A stretch of DNA of 32,497 nucleotides, from NCBI GenBank assembly GCA_003427395.1, contig BFEA01000175.1, positions 1,517,323-1,549,819 on the forward strand, read 5' to 3'. Positions within the stretch are counted from its first letter, which is position 1. Each line of letters starts with the position of its first letter. Shown here piece after piece: positions 1 to 9,062 of the stretch. The notes under the pieces were generated by a model that saw nothing but the letters and a program-made list of their open reading frames with translations, had not been told where the DNA came from and ran no database searches. The position numbers and the translations under genes are program-made. This DNA comes from Chara braunii (taxonomy: Eukaryota > Streptophyta > Charophyceae > Charales > Characeae).

Positions 1-545
1 GAGACTGTTCCATCCGAGATGAGGACCGAAGAGACACTGTTCCATCCGAGATGGGCTTCCAAGATGGGAGACTGTTCCATCCGAGATGGGACTGCTCCAT
101 CCGAGATGAGACTGATGGGAGACAGTTCCATCCGAGACGGGAGGGAGAGTGTTCCATCCGCGATGGGATTGGTCCATCCGAGATGAGTGTTCCATCCGAG
201 TTGAAAGGCCTTTCCATGCGAGATGGGAGGCTTTTCCATCCGAGATGGGAGACTGTTCCATCTCAGATGGGACAGTTTTCCATCGAAGATGGAAGAGCGT
301 TGATGGGAGACAGTTCCATCCTAGACGAGAGGGATACGGGTCCATCCAAGATGGGAGACTGGTCCGTCCGAGATGGGAGAGTGGTCCATCCAAGATGGCA
401 GAGTGGTCCATCCGATATGGGGTCTGTTCCATCGGAGATATCGGAGACGAGAGGGTGTTGCATACATCGGAGATGGGAGCCTGGTGCATCCATCGGAGAT
501 GGAGCAGTTTTCCATCAGAGATTGATCAGTGCTCCAATCCGAAGA
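1..545. repeat. Degenerate minisatellite, unit about 20-27 bp
   Basis: The stretch is built almost entirely from variants of a short unit with the core CCATCCGAGATGGGAGA, usually preceded by CTGTT, GTGGT or CAGTT. Units differ by substitutions and small indels, and the array runs off the left edge of the window. Long open frames exist on both strands only because the unit rarely makes a stop. Their translations are themselves periodic (for example repeated FHPRW or SIRDG), so I do not regard them as genes. The array ends near 545, where the unit can no longer be recognised. Confidence 0.9.
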
Positions 546-843
546 TGAAACGTGCGAAGGTAACTGAGGCGTCAGTCAGACACTTGTAAGACTAGACGAA
601 CATACCCAAAAACTTGGACTTTTTCTGGACTGGACCCGGGCGTGATCGTGGTCGGATACGTCCTAGGAGATCCTGGCGTGAGTATGTCGTAAGTTGCCCA
701 GCCGTTACGTACTGGCATTTACACTTTGGGCCGGCTGCGTATGACAAGTATCTCTAGCATTTACTCACACTGAGGGCGTATAGCCACACTCTGGGGCAGT
801 CCTGTATGTAGCTGAGCAGGATTGCGTCCAAAATTCAGTCGAA

Positions 844-949
844 AAAGTCCTAGTGTGTGAGTATGTCCCTACTTTGTGAAAGATAAATAATAGACCAGCA
901 AACTGGCAGCGCTAGGATAAGTATTAGGGCATACTCACACCAGGACTTT
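844..949. mobile_element. Small inverted-repeat (MITE-like) element
   Basis: The left arm begins AAAGTCCTAGTGTGTGAG and continues to TCCCTA near 871. The right arm, read in reverse complement from 949, begins AAAGTCCTGGTGTGAG and ends GCCCTA. The arms match over about 25 bp with a few indels and are separated by about 50 bp. No coding potential and no secure target-site duplication is visible. The call as a foldback or MITE element rests on the arms alone. Confidence 0.5.
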
Positions 950-1071
950 CCTGTATATGTATATGCCCGGTTTTCTGACTCGGCGTGGATGCACCTGACC
1001 ACAATGACGTCCAAGGAGAAGTTGAAAAGGTCCGACTGCGAGTACACCCTTAATCAACATATCCAGTCTAA

Positions 1072-1182
1072 CCGTCTTCACCCGAATACAACGTACGGTC
1101 GTTATTGCTGTATCTAGAGTCTAGACTCAAAGTTGTCCCCAAGACAGGTACAATGACCGTACGTTGTATTCGGGTATAGACG
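1072..1182. mobile_element. MITE with CCGTCTTCACCC terminal inverted repeats
   Basis: A 111-bp foldback element. The left arm (1072 to about 1104) starts CCGTCTTCACCCGAATAC. The right arm, read in reverse complement from 1182, starts CCGTCTATACCCGAATAC. About 31 bp align with three mismatches, with a loop of about 45 bp that contains TCTAGAGTCTAGA. A related element with the same termini lies at 22733-22837, which supports a real family. The flanks do not show a clean duplication here. Confidence 0.75.
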
Positions 1183-1336
1183 GAAGGACTTCATCGTATT
1201 GAATGATCGAATGGACTGAGTGAACATACTCACTCTAAGAGTATAGGACTTCTTTTGAAGTTTTATTGTTTCGAATGCGTCCGGGGCTACATGCAGTGGG
1301 GAGAAGTTCAGGTGGGAGAACGTGATGTAGTACTCT

Positions 1337-1600
1337 GATAATGCTAGCGAAAGTAAAGGCACACTTAAGCTAGAACTGTCCGAGATGCATGTTGCCATAG
1401 TTGTGAGCATGTTTTCATTGAGAGAACCGTAGGTGTGTGAGTATGCCCTACGTAGCCTTAGCGCAAAACTGGTATAGTTTTGATAATGCTCGCGGAACTA
1501 AGGGCATACTTGAGCTAGAACTGTCTGAGATGTATCTCTGACCGTAGTCGTGAGTGGATTCAATTGAGAAAGTCGTAGTCGTGTGAGTATGGCCTACATA
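1337..1600. repeat. Diverged tandem duplication, period about 145 bp
   Basis: The segment from GATAATGCTAGCG (1337) to about 1457 is repeated from GATAATGCTCGCG (1482) to about 1600. Shared landmarks in order are GATAATGCT, GCTAGAACTGTC, GAGATG, ATTGAGA and GTGTGAGTATG. The copies differ at many sites, so the duplication is old. No coding function is evident. Confidence 0.7.
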
Positions 1601-1618
1601 AACCTTAGTGCAAAACTA

Positions 1619-2133
1619 TTTGAACTTCTAGTGCATAGTGTACAAGTTGACATACTGCTGCTGCAGAACTAAGTAAAGTGAGTAAGATGAGTAAATCAAT
1701 GAACTAAAAAATAAGCAAACTATGGGCGTTGCCACACGGGACACGAAAAAGAAACACGAAACGAGTGCATCTTCCTGCAGAAAATGGCCAGGTTCGTCCC
1801 TTTGCTATAAATAGTAATGAGTGTATTTTGCCACCTTGCGTGGGCAGATGCACTCGTTTCGTTTTCGTTTCGTGTGCGGTGCGGCGAGACCCTATGGCAC
1901 AAAATCGCAAAAGAAATTGAGCTCAGTGCGTAACTGTGTGAACTTAGTGCTTAGTGCGCAGCTGTGTAACTTAGTCAACGAAGTAAGTAAACTTGGGGCA
2001 TAGTACTGCATACTATGGTGTATAAGTCGCACACGCAAATAAACATACAATGCTTAGTGCGTAGATATGTGCACTTAGGTGCACACTACGCCAGAAAGTA
2101 AACTCAGTATAAACTGAGTAAACTTTGTGTAAC
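1619..2133. repeat. Left copy of the AGTGC repeat field flanking gypsy 1
   Basis: This block aligns along its length with 12028-12373 on the far side of gypsy element 1. Shared blocks in order include GAACTTC(T/C)AGTGCATA, ATCAATGAACT, GGCACAAAAT(C/T)GCAAAAG, GAGCTCAGTGCGTAAC, GTGAACTTAGTGCTTAGT and AACTCAGTA(T/G)AAACTGAG. It is a degenerate, satellite-like sequence rich in CTTAGTGC and CATACTATG(G/C)C. The left copy is longer because of the foldback element at 1726-1891. It ends at a run of 17 T (2134-2150) just before the LTR. Confidence 0.75.
1726..1891. mobile_element. Foldback/MITE element with about 50-bp arms
   Basis: The left arm (to 1772) and right arm (from 1846) are inverted copies. 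The inner ends match perfectly over ACGAAACGAGTGCATCT, and the outer parts match with substitutions (GCCACACGGGACACGAAA against GCCGCACCGCACACGAAA). CTATGG occurs directly outside both ends (1720-1725 and 1892-1897) and may be a target duplication. The paralogous block at 12028-12373 lacks the element. No protein is encoded. Confidence 0.7.
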
Positions 2134-2247
2134 TTTTTTTTTTTTTTTTTAATAAATGTAATGTAATGACCCGCCAAAAACACAGACTGAGAACACTGCC
2201 GATTTCTGGGATTTCCGCTGGAATGAATGCCTTGCTGAGATTCCTGC

Positions 2248-2636
2248 ACCCTGCTGTGGTTTCCAAGTCTGTGTGTGTGTGTGTGCCTGCTGGTTTGCAT
2301 GCCTGTCTGAGTGCTTGTCGGCTGAGTGTGTGTGTGACCCGCAAGGGTACTTGTTGCTTGAAAGGCCCCGCAGGGCCGGTACTTACCTGTGGCCGTGACT
2401 TTGAGGGTTGCAGCGGGGTAGGCCCACGACTTTGCGGTATGTAAACCAGCAAGGGGGGGTAGGCCCACCCTGCTGAGGTTTCCAAGTCTGTGTGTGTGTG
2501 TGTGCCTGCTGGTTTGCATGCCTGTCTGAGTGCTTGTCGGCTGAGTGTGTGTGTGACCCGCAAGGGTACTTGACCCCGCAGGGCCGGTACTTACCTGTGG
2601 CCGTGACTTTGAGGGTTGCAGCAGGGAAAAACACTC
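2248..2636 (+). repeat. 219-bp tandem duplication inside the 5' LTR
   Basis: The sequence from ACCCTGCTGTGGTTTCC (2248) is repeated from ACCCTGCTGAGGTTTCC (2467). Both copies include the TG-rich run, GTTTGCATGCCTGTCTGAG, the GACCCGCAAGGG block and GTACTTACCTGTGGCCGTG. The second copy lacks the TTGCTTGAAAGG segment. The 3' LTR has one copy only, so the duplication either arose after integration or was lost from the 3' LTR. Confidence 0.85.
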
Positions 2637-3390
2637 AAGTAGCAGGTAGGCCGGTACCACTCAAGTAGTGGTAGGAGTGTCGGGTACTGGAGGTCGAGCA
2701 GAAGAAGACAAAAGTTGGCATTTTTAGAGGCCCAGTAGCGGTAGGCTAGAGGTAGGCCGGTACCAGTCCAAGTAGCCCGGGTCTAGGGCGTGTCCGGATG
2801 ATAGCAGAGCCTGCAATGATGTTTCCCTCCGAAAGGGAGGAGGTACCGGTTGCTGGGAGGGAGGCCGCTTGGCCTAGGAAGTCACCGCCCGAAAGGCCAG
2901 TAGGCCGCTATATCTTTCGGAGGAGCAAGTAGCTCCTCCTCATTTGCGGTATGCAAGGATTGACTACATGCTGCGGGAGCACAACGATGGACTGGTACAG
3001 CGCTGCCTGGAGGTGAAGGGCAGCTGGGCGCTCAGCCTGGCTATGGCGAGCACCCCAGCCTGAGGAGGAGGAAGAAGGGGGCGAAGGAGGAGAGTGGCGA
3101 GGCACCTACCTGGCTATGGCGGACACCATCTTCATTACCTTGTTGGGCGCTGCATCTGGAAGGCCCCACTTGGGGTAGTGCCGCACCAAGGAAGCTCGAG
3201 GCAGAGTCAGGCATGGCGGCTTAGTCAGCAGCGGCATAGCTGCTTTGGGTTGTCCTTTGGACAGGAGTGCAGTGCCATAGCTGCTTTGGGTTGTCCTTTG
3301 GACAGGAGGGCAGGGCCCTCAGTAGTTTGCCATAGCCTAGGCATGTGAGAGGAGGGAGAAGGAGGGAAGCCATAGCTATGGTGGACTTGT

Positions 3391-3419
3391 GGTTGTTGTT
3401 GTTGTTGTTGTTGTTGTTG
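3391..3419 (+). repeat. (GTT)n microsatellite in the 5' LTR
   Basis: About nine GTT units. The matching position in the 3' LTR (near 11663-11678) has fewer units, so the run has changed length since insertion. Confidence 0.95.
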
Positions 3420-3572
3420 AGTCAGGAGTAAGAGGGAACTTCGGATATTGATTCTGGTTCATCCACTCATTGTTATTATTATTATTGGGAGAAAAATAAG
3501 ATTGGCGAAGTGAAGGAGGAGGAGGAAGGTGGAGAGAGAAGGGGGATTTGTCATTGGTCTTGCTGGTATACA

Positions 3573-3621
3573 TCTTCTTCTTCTTCTTCTTCTTCTTCTT
3601 CTTCTTCTTCTTCTTCTTCTT
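3573..3621 (+). repeat. (TTC)n microsatellite in the 5' LTR
   Basis: About 16 TTC units. It gives poly-Ser or poly-Lys reading frames that are not genes. In the 3' LTR, homology stops exactly at the start of this run (CATCTTCTTCC at 11831-11841), which suggests that the run was involved in the truncation. Confidence 0.95.
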
Positions 3622-3734
3622 TCCCTCTTCTTTGGTCTCTATCTCTTTGCAAGTGCTTTCATTTCTTTCGCAATTGGGTGGCATTGTCTTTCATTGTGAA
3701 TTTGCACTGTGGGAATGACCAGGATCGTAACAAT

Positions 3735-3746
3735 TGGTATCGGAGC
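3735..3746 (+). promoter_or_regulatory. Primer binding site, tRNA-iMet type
   Basis: TGGTATCGGAGC lies two bases after the LTR end. The usual plant gypsy primer binding site, complementary to initiator tRNA-Met, is TGGTATCAGAGC, so there is a single A-to-G change. The position and sequence together fix the LTR boundary and the element orientation. Confidence 0.85.
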
Positions 3747-5067
3747 GGACTTACTTGCTGGCGAGAGGTGTTAGTCACCCTAAACCTAATTCCGAATTAG
3801 GTCAGGGCTAACCTAATCTCGGATTAGGGTTGGGAAGTTAGGGTTAAGAGGGGCAGTGAGGTATGTGGATACTGCCCCCACCTGGTTAGGTCATTAAGGG
3901 TCGATATCAAACCTGACCAGGTTGCTTGTGTGATTGGATGGGTTGGCGAGACACAAAGGAGGCTGATTGGAGTAAGCTAGAGGGAGTAGAGAGTGAGAGG
4001 TACTCGCACCTGAAATCTGCACTTCAAGAAGACATTGAGTGACTTTTGGGCTTCCCCTCAAGAGGGAGACTTGATCGGAGGCTGCTATATCTGCATCGAA
4101 AAGCTGCAAGTTGCTACTTTGGTCTTCAGACATCGACGGGGGATCCGATGTTGTATCAGGGGTGTAGGGAGGCCCTCTTAGTCATGCTAGGACACTTCGC
4201 GTAGTGGTAGCTAGGGGTCAGGAGGACCTATGAGAGAGGGGGGTGAGTTGTTATCCATCTTTGGAGGTCGGGCCTTACAGGTAAGTGCTGTGTGATCTGG
4301 TTATGCCCATGGGAGGTTGCTTGGTACTTCATGGCCTGTTGGGGTGTGCTGGGCTCTCTTCCTCTTCTCTGCGGTCTTGGTTGTGTTTGTGAACTTGTGG
4401 ATTGCTTTCTCACTTGATGGATGGATGGATGATGTATCTTGTTCTCAATGACATATCTTTCTACGGTGCATTGTCCTTTTTCTGAACGGCTGTAGGGGTA
4501 AGTTCTTGCTGAAAGTTGTCTTTCCTTTTCAGTACGGTAGAGACAGTTTGGGACTGACTCGGTACACCTATCTTGTTGGTCCTCTACTTGGGACCTTCGG
4601 GACTCAGTGGGACCAGGCCCAACGGGATAGGACCTTTAGGGCCCAAATCTGTTGCGGTCAATGAATCTCTTTGCTGTGCTGAATTTGGGGGAGATACGGC
4701 TAGTAAGGGCGTTCCTTTCAAGGGGATCTTCACTGGTTTTACTGCACGTTCTCACATACTGCCCCGCATCTGGCTCGGCGACACTCTGCACCTCTCAAAA
4801 TCTCCATTGCTGCAGTTAGTTTTCTTCGACTGATTTATTGTGGTACATGTACCTTGTCAGGTTAGACAAGAGGGGATCTCCAACTAATTTGATCGGGCCC
4901 ATTCGATAAGTCAGTCCTGTCTTTTGTTTTTTTATTTTATTTAATTATTTATCTTTATTCTGCTGCGTGAATGCCATTCTCTAAGTCCAAATGAATTGTC
5001 GCTCCGGCTAGGAGTTCTACCTTTTACTCTTTGTGATTTACTGTTTTTTCTTTTATCTGAACTATCT
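3747..5067 (+). other. Untranslated leader of gypsy element 1
   Basis: About 1.3 kb between the primer binding site and the first gag-like ATG, with no supported gene. It begins with two short palindromes of the CCTAA/TTAGG type (3785-3801 and 3812-3828). Near 4580-4640 there is a GC-rich stretch of short inverted motifs (GGGACC, GGCCC). The rest is AT-rich towards gag, with a T/A-rich block near 4920-4960. Confidence 0.6.
3785..3828 (+). repeat. Pair of CCTAA/TTAGG palindromes after the PBS
   Basis: CCTAATTCCGAATTAGG at 3785-3801 is a perfect inverted repeat with one central base. CCTAATCTCGGATTAGG at 3812-3828 is the same design with one mismatch. They lie about 40 bp after the primer binding site, where retroelement RNAs often carry packaging or dimerisation structures. 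That role is only inferred. Confidence 0.7.
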
Positions 5068-6973
5068 ATGCCCGGTATTGAGACGCGTGCGCAGAAAGGG
5101 AAAAGAGAGAGAAGGGAGAGGTGTTCTTTTTTAGAGTGTGAGGAGGAGTGTTCGTTCAAAAGTGAGCAAAGTGCGGACCCCTCTTGAGAGATCTACTGAC
5201 ACCCTATCCTTCGGCACGGCAGACATCACGTCCGAGCAATGGAAGGCCATGCTGGACGCAGCGGCCGAGAACGAGAAACCTTTCTTTCATAAACTTTACG
5301 AGGACGCAATACACCGAGAGAGGGAGGCAGAGGCAGCAGCCAAAGCCAACAAGTATTGCTGAACAGGTGACCCTCCTTGAGGTTTCGGAATTGAATGATG
5401 ACCGGTTCCAAGAGAAGCTAGTTGCTGCCATAGCAGCCTTGGTTCGACTGTGGACCCTGGAAGATATAGAGTCTCGTGTGACAACTCTAGAGCAGCGGAA
5501 CCAAGAGTTGCAGGTTGAGATAATCAGCCTCAAACAGTCCCGATTGTCTGCCCCCCGTCGTCCTAATCCTCGACCGGCTGTAGTCCCAGTCTCGCACCCT
5601 AACACAGTCCTCATGTCAAGAGCAATTGGAACTGTGACGAACGTAGGAACCGGTGCCAGCTCCTCAAGCGGCAACGCCGACAGTTCTGCACCGGTCCTAG
5701 TTCCAAATGCAGGAATATCAGCCCAAAACGCCGCAGTTTTTACTAGCGTACAATACAGCGGTCCCATAGTGGACAAGAGGGCGGCCACTTTGCCGTCCAA
5801 GTACGACGGGAAGGGGGACATCACCTCTTGGATTAGCTCCATGTGCTCATACTTCGAGGTATTGCGAACACCACAGGAAGACCGAAGCATGATCATGGGC
5901 ATAAATACTGAGGCCGCCGTATATTGAGCCCGCCGTACGGAGCTTCATAGAACTCCAAGTTGTTACTGCAGGTTATGAGAGAATTGATCTGACTGAGTGG
6001 TTGAAAGTAACTCCTGTACGTACTCTTGAGAACCTCCTCATCGCACAATATCAAGATAAGAACGCTGCACTCAAGGCAAGGCTGACGCTTGAGGCCCTCA
6101 AGGGCCAAACATGGAGGACTTCCATGCAGGCTTTGGAGCAGCACTTGACTGGTTTGTTCACCACTCCAAACTTGGGATGGACTGACGTGTCTTGCATGGA
6201 TGTAGTTGTGGGAGTGACCCCTAAAGAATGTCTCCCGGCTAGGACTCAAAGACCATACGACTTGGCGAGAGCAACTGAAGGATCTATTCAATCTAGAAGC
6301 CAAGAACCTCGCCAGGGGTACAAAGGCACCCGCTGCAGGTAGAACCTCGCAACGCAAGCGGTACGGAAGCAGCAACCAGCTTGCCCTGCATGAGCATCGG
6401 GAGGCTGAGGATCAGTCCTATGCGGATGATCTGTCTCTAGATGACGATCTAGAGCCGGACTCCAACGTGGACTGTTCTACATCAACCCTTGAGTCTTACA
6501 TGAATACCTTTAAAAAAACTGCTTCAGGCAAGGGGCCTAACCGTGGTTCGGGTAAGGGAACTATAGCACACCTCCCCAAGAATGAAGATCCCCGAGAAAT
6601 CGGAGGATGCTTCTACCAAGCCTTCGGAAGCTCTCCGCATCAGTCAAAAGGAATGGGAGAGAAGATCCAAACTGCTCGTGTGCTTGCATTGTCAAAAGCC
6701 TGGGCACGCTGTGCTGGATTGTTATCGTCTGTAGGGAAACAGGCAAAGGGCGTAGAAGAGTCATCAACACTCTCTACAACAAGGGAAGCTGAACAGTCAG
6801 TTGCAGGCCCCTCCAAGGAGCTTGAATCTGATCAACAGCTTGCTCTTGAAGCCCGGATCGATGCTGAATCCAAGGCTGCTGCAATTCAAGTACTGTACAC
6901 GGAGCCTTGGGAGGAGACTATGAAAGTAGATTTTCACTCTCACCTGGAACATTGGCTGCAGCTCAAGAAGTAA
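5068..6973 (+). pseudogene. gag: gag pseudogene of gypsy element 1
   Basis: This region would encode the retrotransposon capsid/nucleocapsid polyprotein. I place the start at ATG 5068 because a Lys/Arg/Glu-rich N-terminus opens there, after the leader. The likely original reading passes through several frames: +1 from 5068, +2 to about 5355, +3 to about 5920 (a coiled-coil-like part, then a Ser/Pro-rich linker and the start of the capsid-type domain), +1 from 5926 to 6342 (Leu-rich capsid-type helices), and +3 around 6582-6731. The last part contains a perfect CCHC zinc knuckle, CLHCQKPGHAVLDC, at 6681-6722. Frame +2 is open again to the TAA at 6971-6973. At least four frame changes make it non-functional. 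Capsid assignment is by position and general character; the knuckle is unambiguous. Confidence 0.8.
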
Positions 6974-7393
6974 CGCCGTGTTCAAGGGAGTGTGGAATTG
7001 ATCTTCTTTAAGCTGCTCATTACCCGTCGATGCATTCGTATGCTGATTGATAATGGTTCAACAACTAATTTCTTTTCTCCTAACGGGATTCGTAAGGCGG
7101 GTCTGGGAATGAAGCAAGTGGAATTGCAAAACCCTTGTTAGACCCAGGTGGGCAACCAAGAGGTTGTCACCTTAACACATGTTGTCAAAGGTGTGCGCGT
7201 CACTTTTGACAAGGATCGCACTGTCACACATGAGCTGAACTTTTATGTCATGGACAAGTGTCCTTTCGACGCCGTCATTGGCTTGGGCTGGTTAAAGGCT
7301 CATTGTCTAAGGACCACGTGGGCGAATAATCAGTTCGTGGTGCGTGATGGCAAGGAGAACGAGCGTACCATTCTATTGGACGAGACGCGCGAG
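6974..7393 (+). pseudogene. pol: Aspartic protease domain of gypsy 1 pol, broken
   Basis: The protease would cut the Gag-Pol polyprotein. In frame +2, directly after the gag stop, the sequence reads MLIDNGSTTNFFS at 7040-7078, matching the retropepsin active-site block (normally Asp-Ser/Thr-Gly followed by Ala/Ser-Thr-x-Asn-Phe). The middle residue is Asn instead of Ser or Thr, so the motif is D-N-G. A TAG stop at 7139-7141 interrupts the frame, which then continues as one open frame into the RT. The second conserved protease block, [13 protein letters not shown] near 7264-7302, follows in the same frame and supports the assignment. The domain is probably inactive because of the stop. Confidence 0.82.
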
Positions 7394-8445
7394 TCCTCTG
7401 TGACTCTTTTGAGTGCAAACAAATTTTGCAAATTAGTGCGCAGGCACAAGGAAGATGAGCATATGCATGTAAATCTTGTAAAGCCTCTCCACGTGCCTTT
7501 TACTTTTGCTGCATTTTCTACCTCTACTTCTGTTCCATCTACTTCTACTGTAAAAAATCAGTTTACTTCTGATTCAAGTACTTCAAATCCGGTTGTAATT
7601 GCTGTAAATTCTCAATTTGATTTTCTCTCTCCTGATAAGGATGATCCTCCACCAGAAGTCCCAACAAACATTCGTCGTCTATTAGATCGATTTCTTGAAG
7701 TCCTGGCTGAACCTCGTGGAGTTCCCGAGCGTCCGGTCAAACACAAAATCAAGATAATAGAAGGGAGACCAAAGGGATGCGTCTACCGTATGGGACAAGG
7801 CGAGTTGGAGGAGTTGAGAAGACAAATTGATGACATGATTGATAGTGGATGGATTAGGCCTAGTGAGTTTGACTTCGGTGCACCTGTCCTATTTGTGTCG
7901 AAGAAAGGAGGCAAACTCCGGATGTGTATTGACTATCATGGTCTACATCGTATCACCCGAAATAACGCTTATCCCTTGCCGCACATAGATGATCTGCTAG
8001 ATGCTGCAGGTGGGTGCAAGGTCTTCTCCAAGATCTACCTAAAGTCAGGCTACCACTAGATTGAAGTTGATCAGAGTGACCAACACAAAACTGCATTCAA
8101 AATATGCGATGGGCTGCACGAATTCATTGTTATGCCCGTCGGTCTTACGAATGCACCAGCCACGTTTCAGTGCCTCATGGACAAGGTCCTCCGCCATCAA
8201 CTTAACAGGTTTGTTGTTGTTTACCTCGACGACTTCAACAAGTCCATGGAAGAGCACGTCAAGCACCTTGAGAAGGTTTTGCAGGTCCTCAAGGAGGCAC
8301 AACTGCACCTCAACTTAGAGAAATCTGAGTTTGGAAGGGACAACGTCATTTATCTTGGGCACCGGTTGTTGCAAACGACGTTGAGCCGGAGGCAACCAAG
8401 GTTGAGGTCATACGAAACTAGCCTCAACCGGCAAACGTACGCGAA
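7394..8445 (+). pseudogene. pol: Reverse transcriptase domain of gypsy 1 pol, broken
   Basis: This is the RNA- and DNA-dependent DNA polymerase that copies the element. A Ser/Thr-rich linker precedes it. The RT begins near 7650 and shows the gypsy landmarks in order in frame +2: [21 protein letters not shown] (fingers), [22 protein letters not shown], the [13 protein letters not shown] block, [13 protein letters not shown], and the catalytic YLDD at 8222-8233. A TAG at 8057-8059 sits where Gln normally follows SGYH. After LGHRL (near 8355-8370) the frame shifts from +2 to +1, and there is another TAG before the conserved ELRSFLGLASYY block at 8440-8475. The catalytic Asp pair is kept, but the stops and frameshift make the gene dead. 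Confidence 0.92.
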
Positions 8446-9062
8446 TTGCGTTCTTTTCTTGGTTTAGCCTCGTATTATCGGACGTTTGTGCTCAATTTTT
8501 TTGTCATTGCTCACCCACTCTCGAGACTAACAAGCGAGAATGTTGCCTATGTGTGGTGTGATAAATGTGAGACTGCGTTCCAAGCCTTGAAAGAGGCTTT
8601 GGTAAGTCATCCTGTGCTTCGCATTGCGGATCCCAACCTCACGTTTGTGGTCACTACGGACGCGAGTCAGTATGGGATTGGTGCAGTGCTGCAACAAGAT
8701 GATGGCGATGGCTTGCGTCCGCTCGAATATTACAGCAAGCGCATGCCCAACCACAAGGTAGCTACCTCCACATATATGCGTGAGCACTATGATTTGCGAG
8801 AAGCGCTCACACATTGGAAGCACTATCTCTTGGGTTGTCACTTCAAGGTCTACTCAGATCATCAGACCTTGGAGTGGATTAAAATGCAAATTGATATCTC
8901 TCCGACATTGACCCACTGGCTGCATGACATTAATGTTTACAACTTTGAACTGAAGCATAAAAAAAGCTGTTATAATCGTGTTGCTGATGCTTTGTCGCGT
9001 CATCTTGAGTTTTTGACTTGCCTTGTGAGCTCGTATGACCTTCGAAGAAAACTGAAGGAGGA
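8446..9062 (+). pseudogene. pol: RNase H domain of gypsy 1 pol
   Basis: RNase H removes the RNA strand of the RNA:DNA hybrid during reverse transcription. The frame is +1 and open through the whole domain. Landmarks are FVVTTDASQYGIGAVLQQ from 8644 (first catalytic Asp), LRPLEYYSKRM, the block around TYMREHYDLREALTHWKHYL (Glu region), FKVYSDHQTLEW (second Asp region) and NRVADALSRH near 8972-9003 (last Asp region). It follows the RT connection and precedes the integrase, the normal gypsy order. The frame shifts to +3 at about 9050-9065, where the linker to the integrase starts. This is the best preserved domain of the element. Confidence 0.88.

Larger units (their letters stand above)
546..1618. 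other. Non-coding stretch with a dispersed GTGTGAGTATG motif
   Basis: No gene is supported here. The motif GTGTGAGTATG, or close variants, recurs near 680, 853, 930 (inverted), 1220 (inverted), 1435 and 1578. Several copies are joined to GTCCT/AGGAC at one side and CCCTA at the other, so they look like termini of small inverted-repeat elements. Two clearer elements and one tandem duplication inside this interval are listed separately. Confidence 0.6.
2162..3732 (+). repeat. 5' LTR of gypsy element 1
   Basis: It begins TGTAATGACCC and ends GATCGTAACA, giving the usual TG...CA borders, and is followed after two bases by the primer binding site. It aligns with 10623-11840. It is longer than the 3' copy because of a 219-bp internal duplication, longer GTT and TTC runs, and the intact right end. 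A CTATATCTTT at 2908-2917, also present in the 3' LTR at 11181-11190, could be the TATA region, but this is only a guess. Open frames inside it (His-Thr-rich or Cys-Val-rich) come from TG repeats and are not genes. Confidence 0.9.

Noticed and set aside
51-589. Long open frames on both strands in the first 600 bases
   Set aside because: They are translations of the minisatellite, periodic in sequence, and the repeat unit is not a multiple of three.
2134-2161. T17 tract as the tail of a SINE or LINE next to the LTR
   Set aside because: No retroposon body or target duplication could be found; a simple slippage run is enough.
2013-2660. 215-codon frame on the minus strand rich in Thr-His-Thr-His
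   Set aside because: It lies across the LTR border, its composition comes from TG runs, and it repeats because of the 219-bp duplication.
3376-3800. Poly-Lys and poly-Ser frames
   Set aside because: They are translations of the GTT and TTC microsatellites in the LTR.
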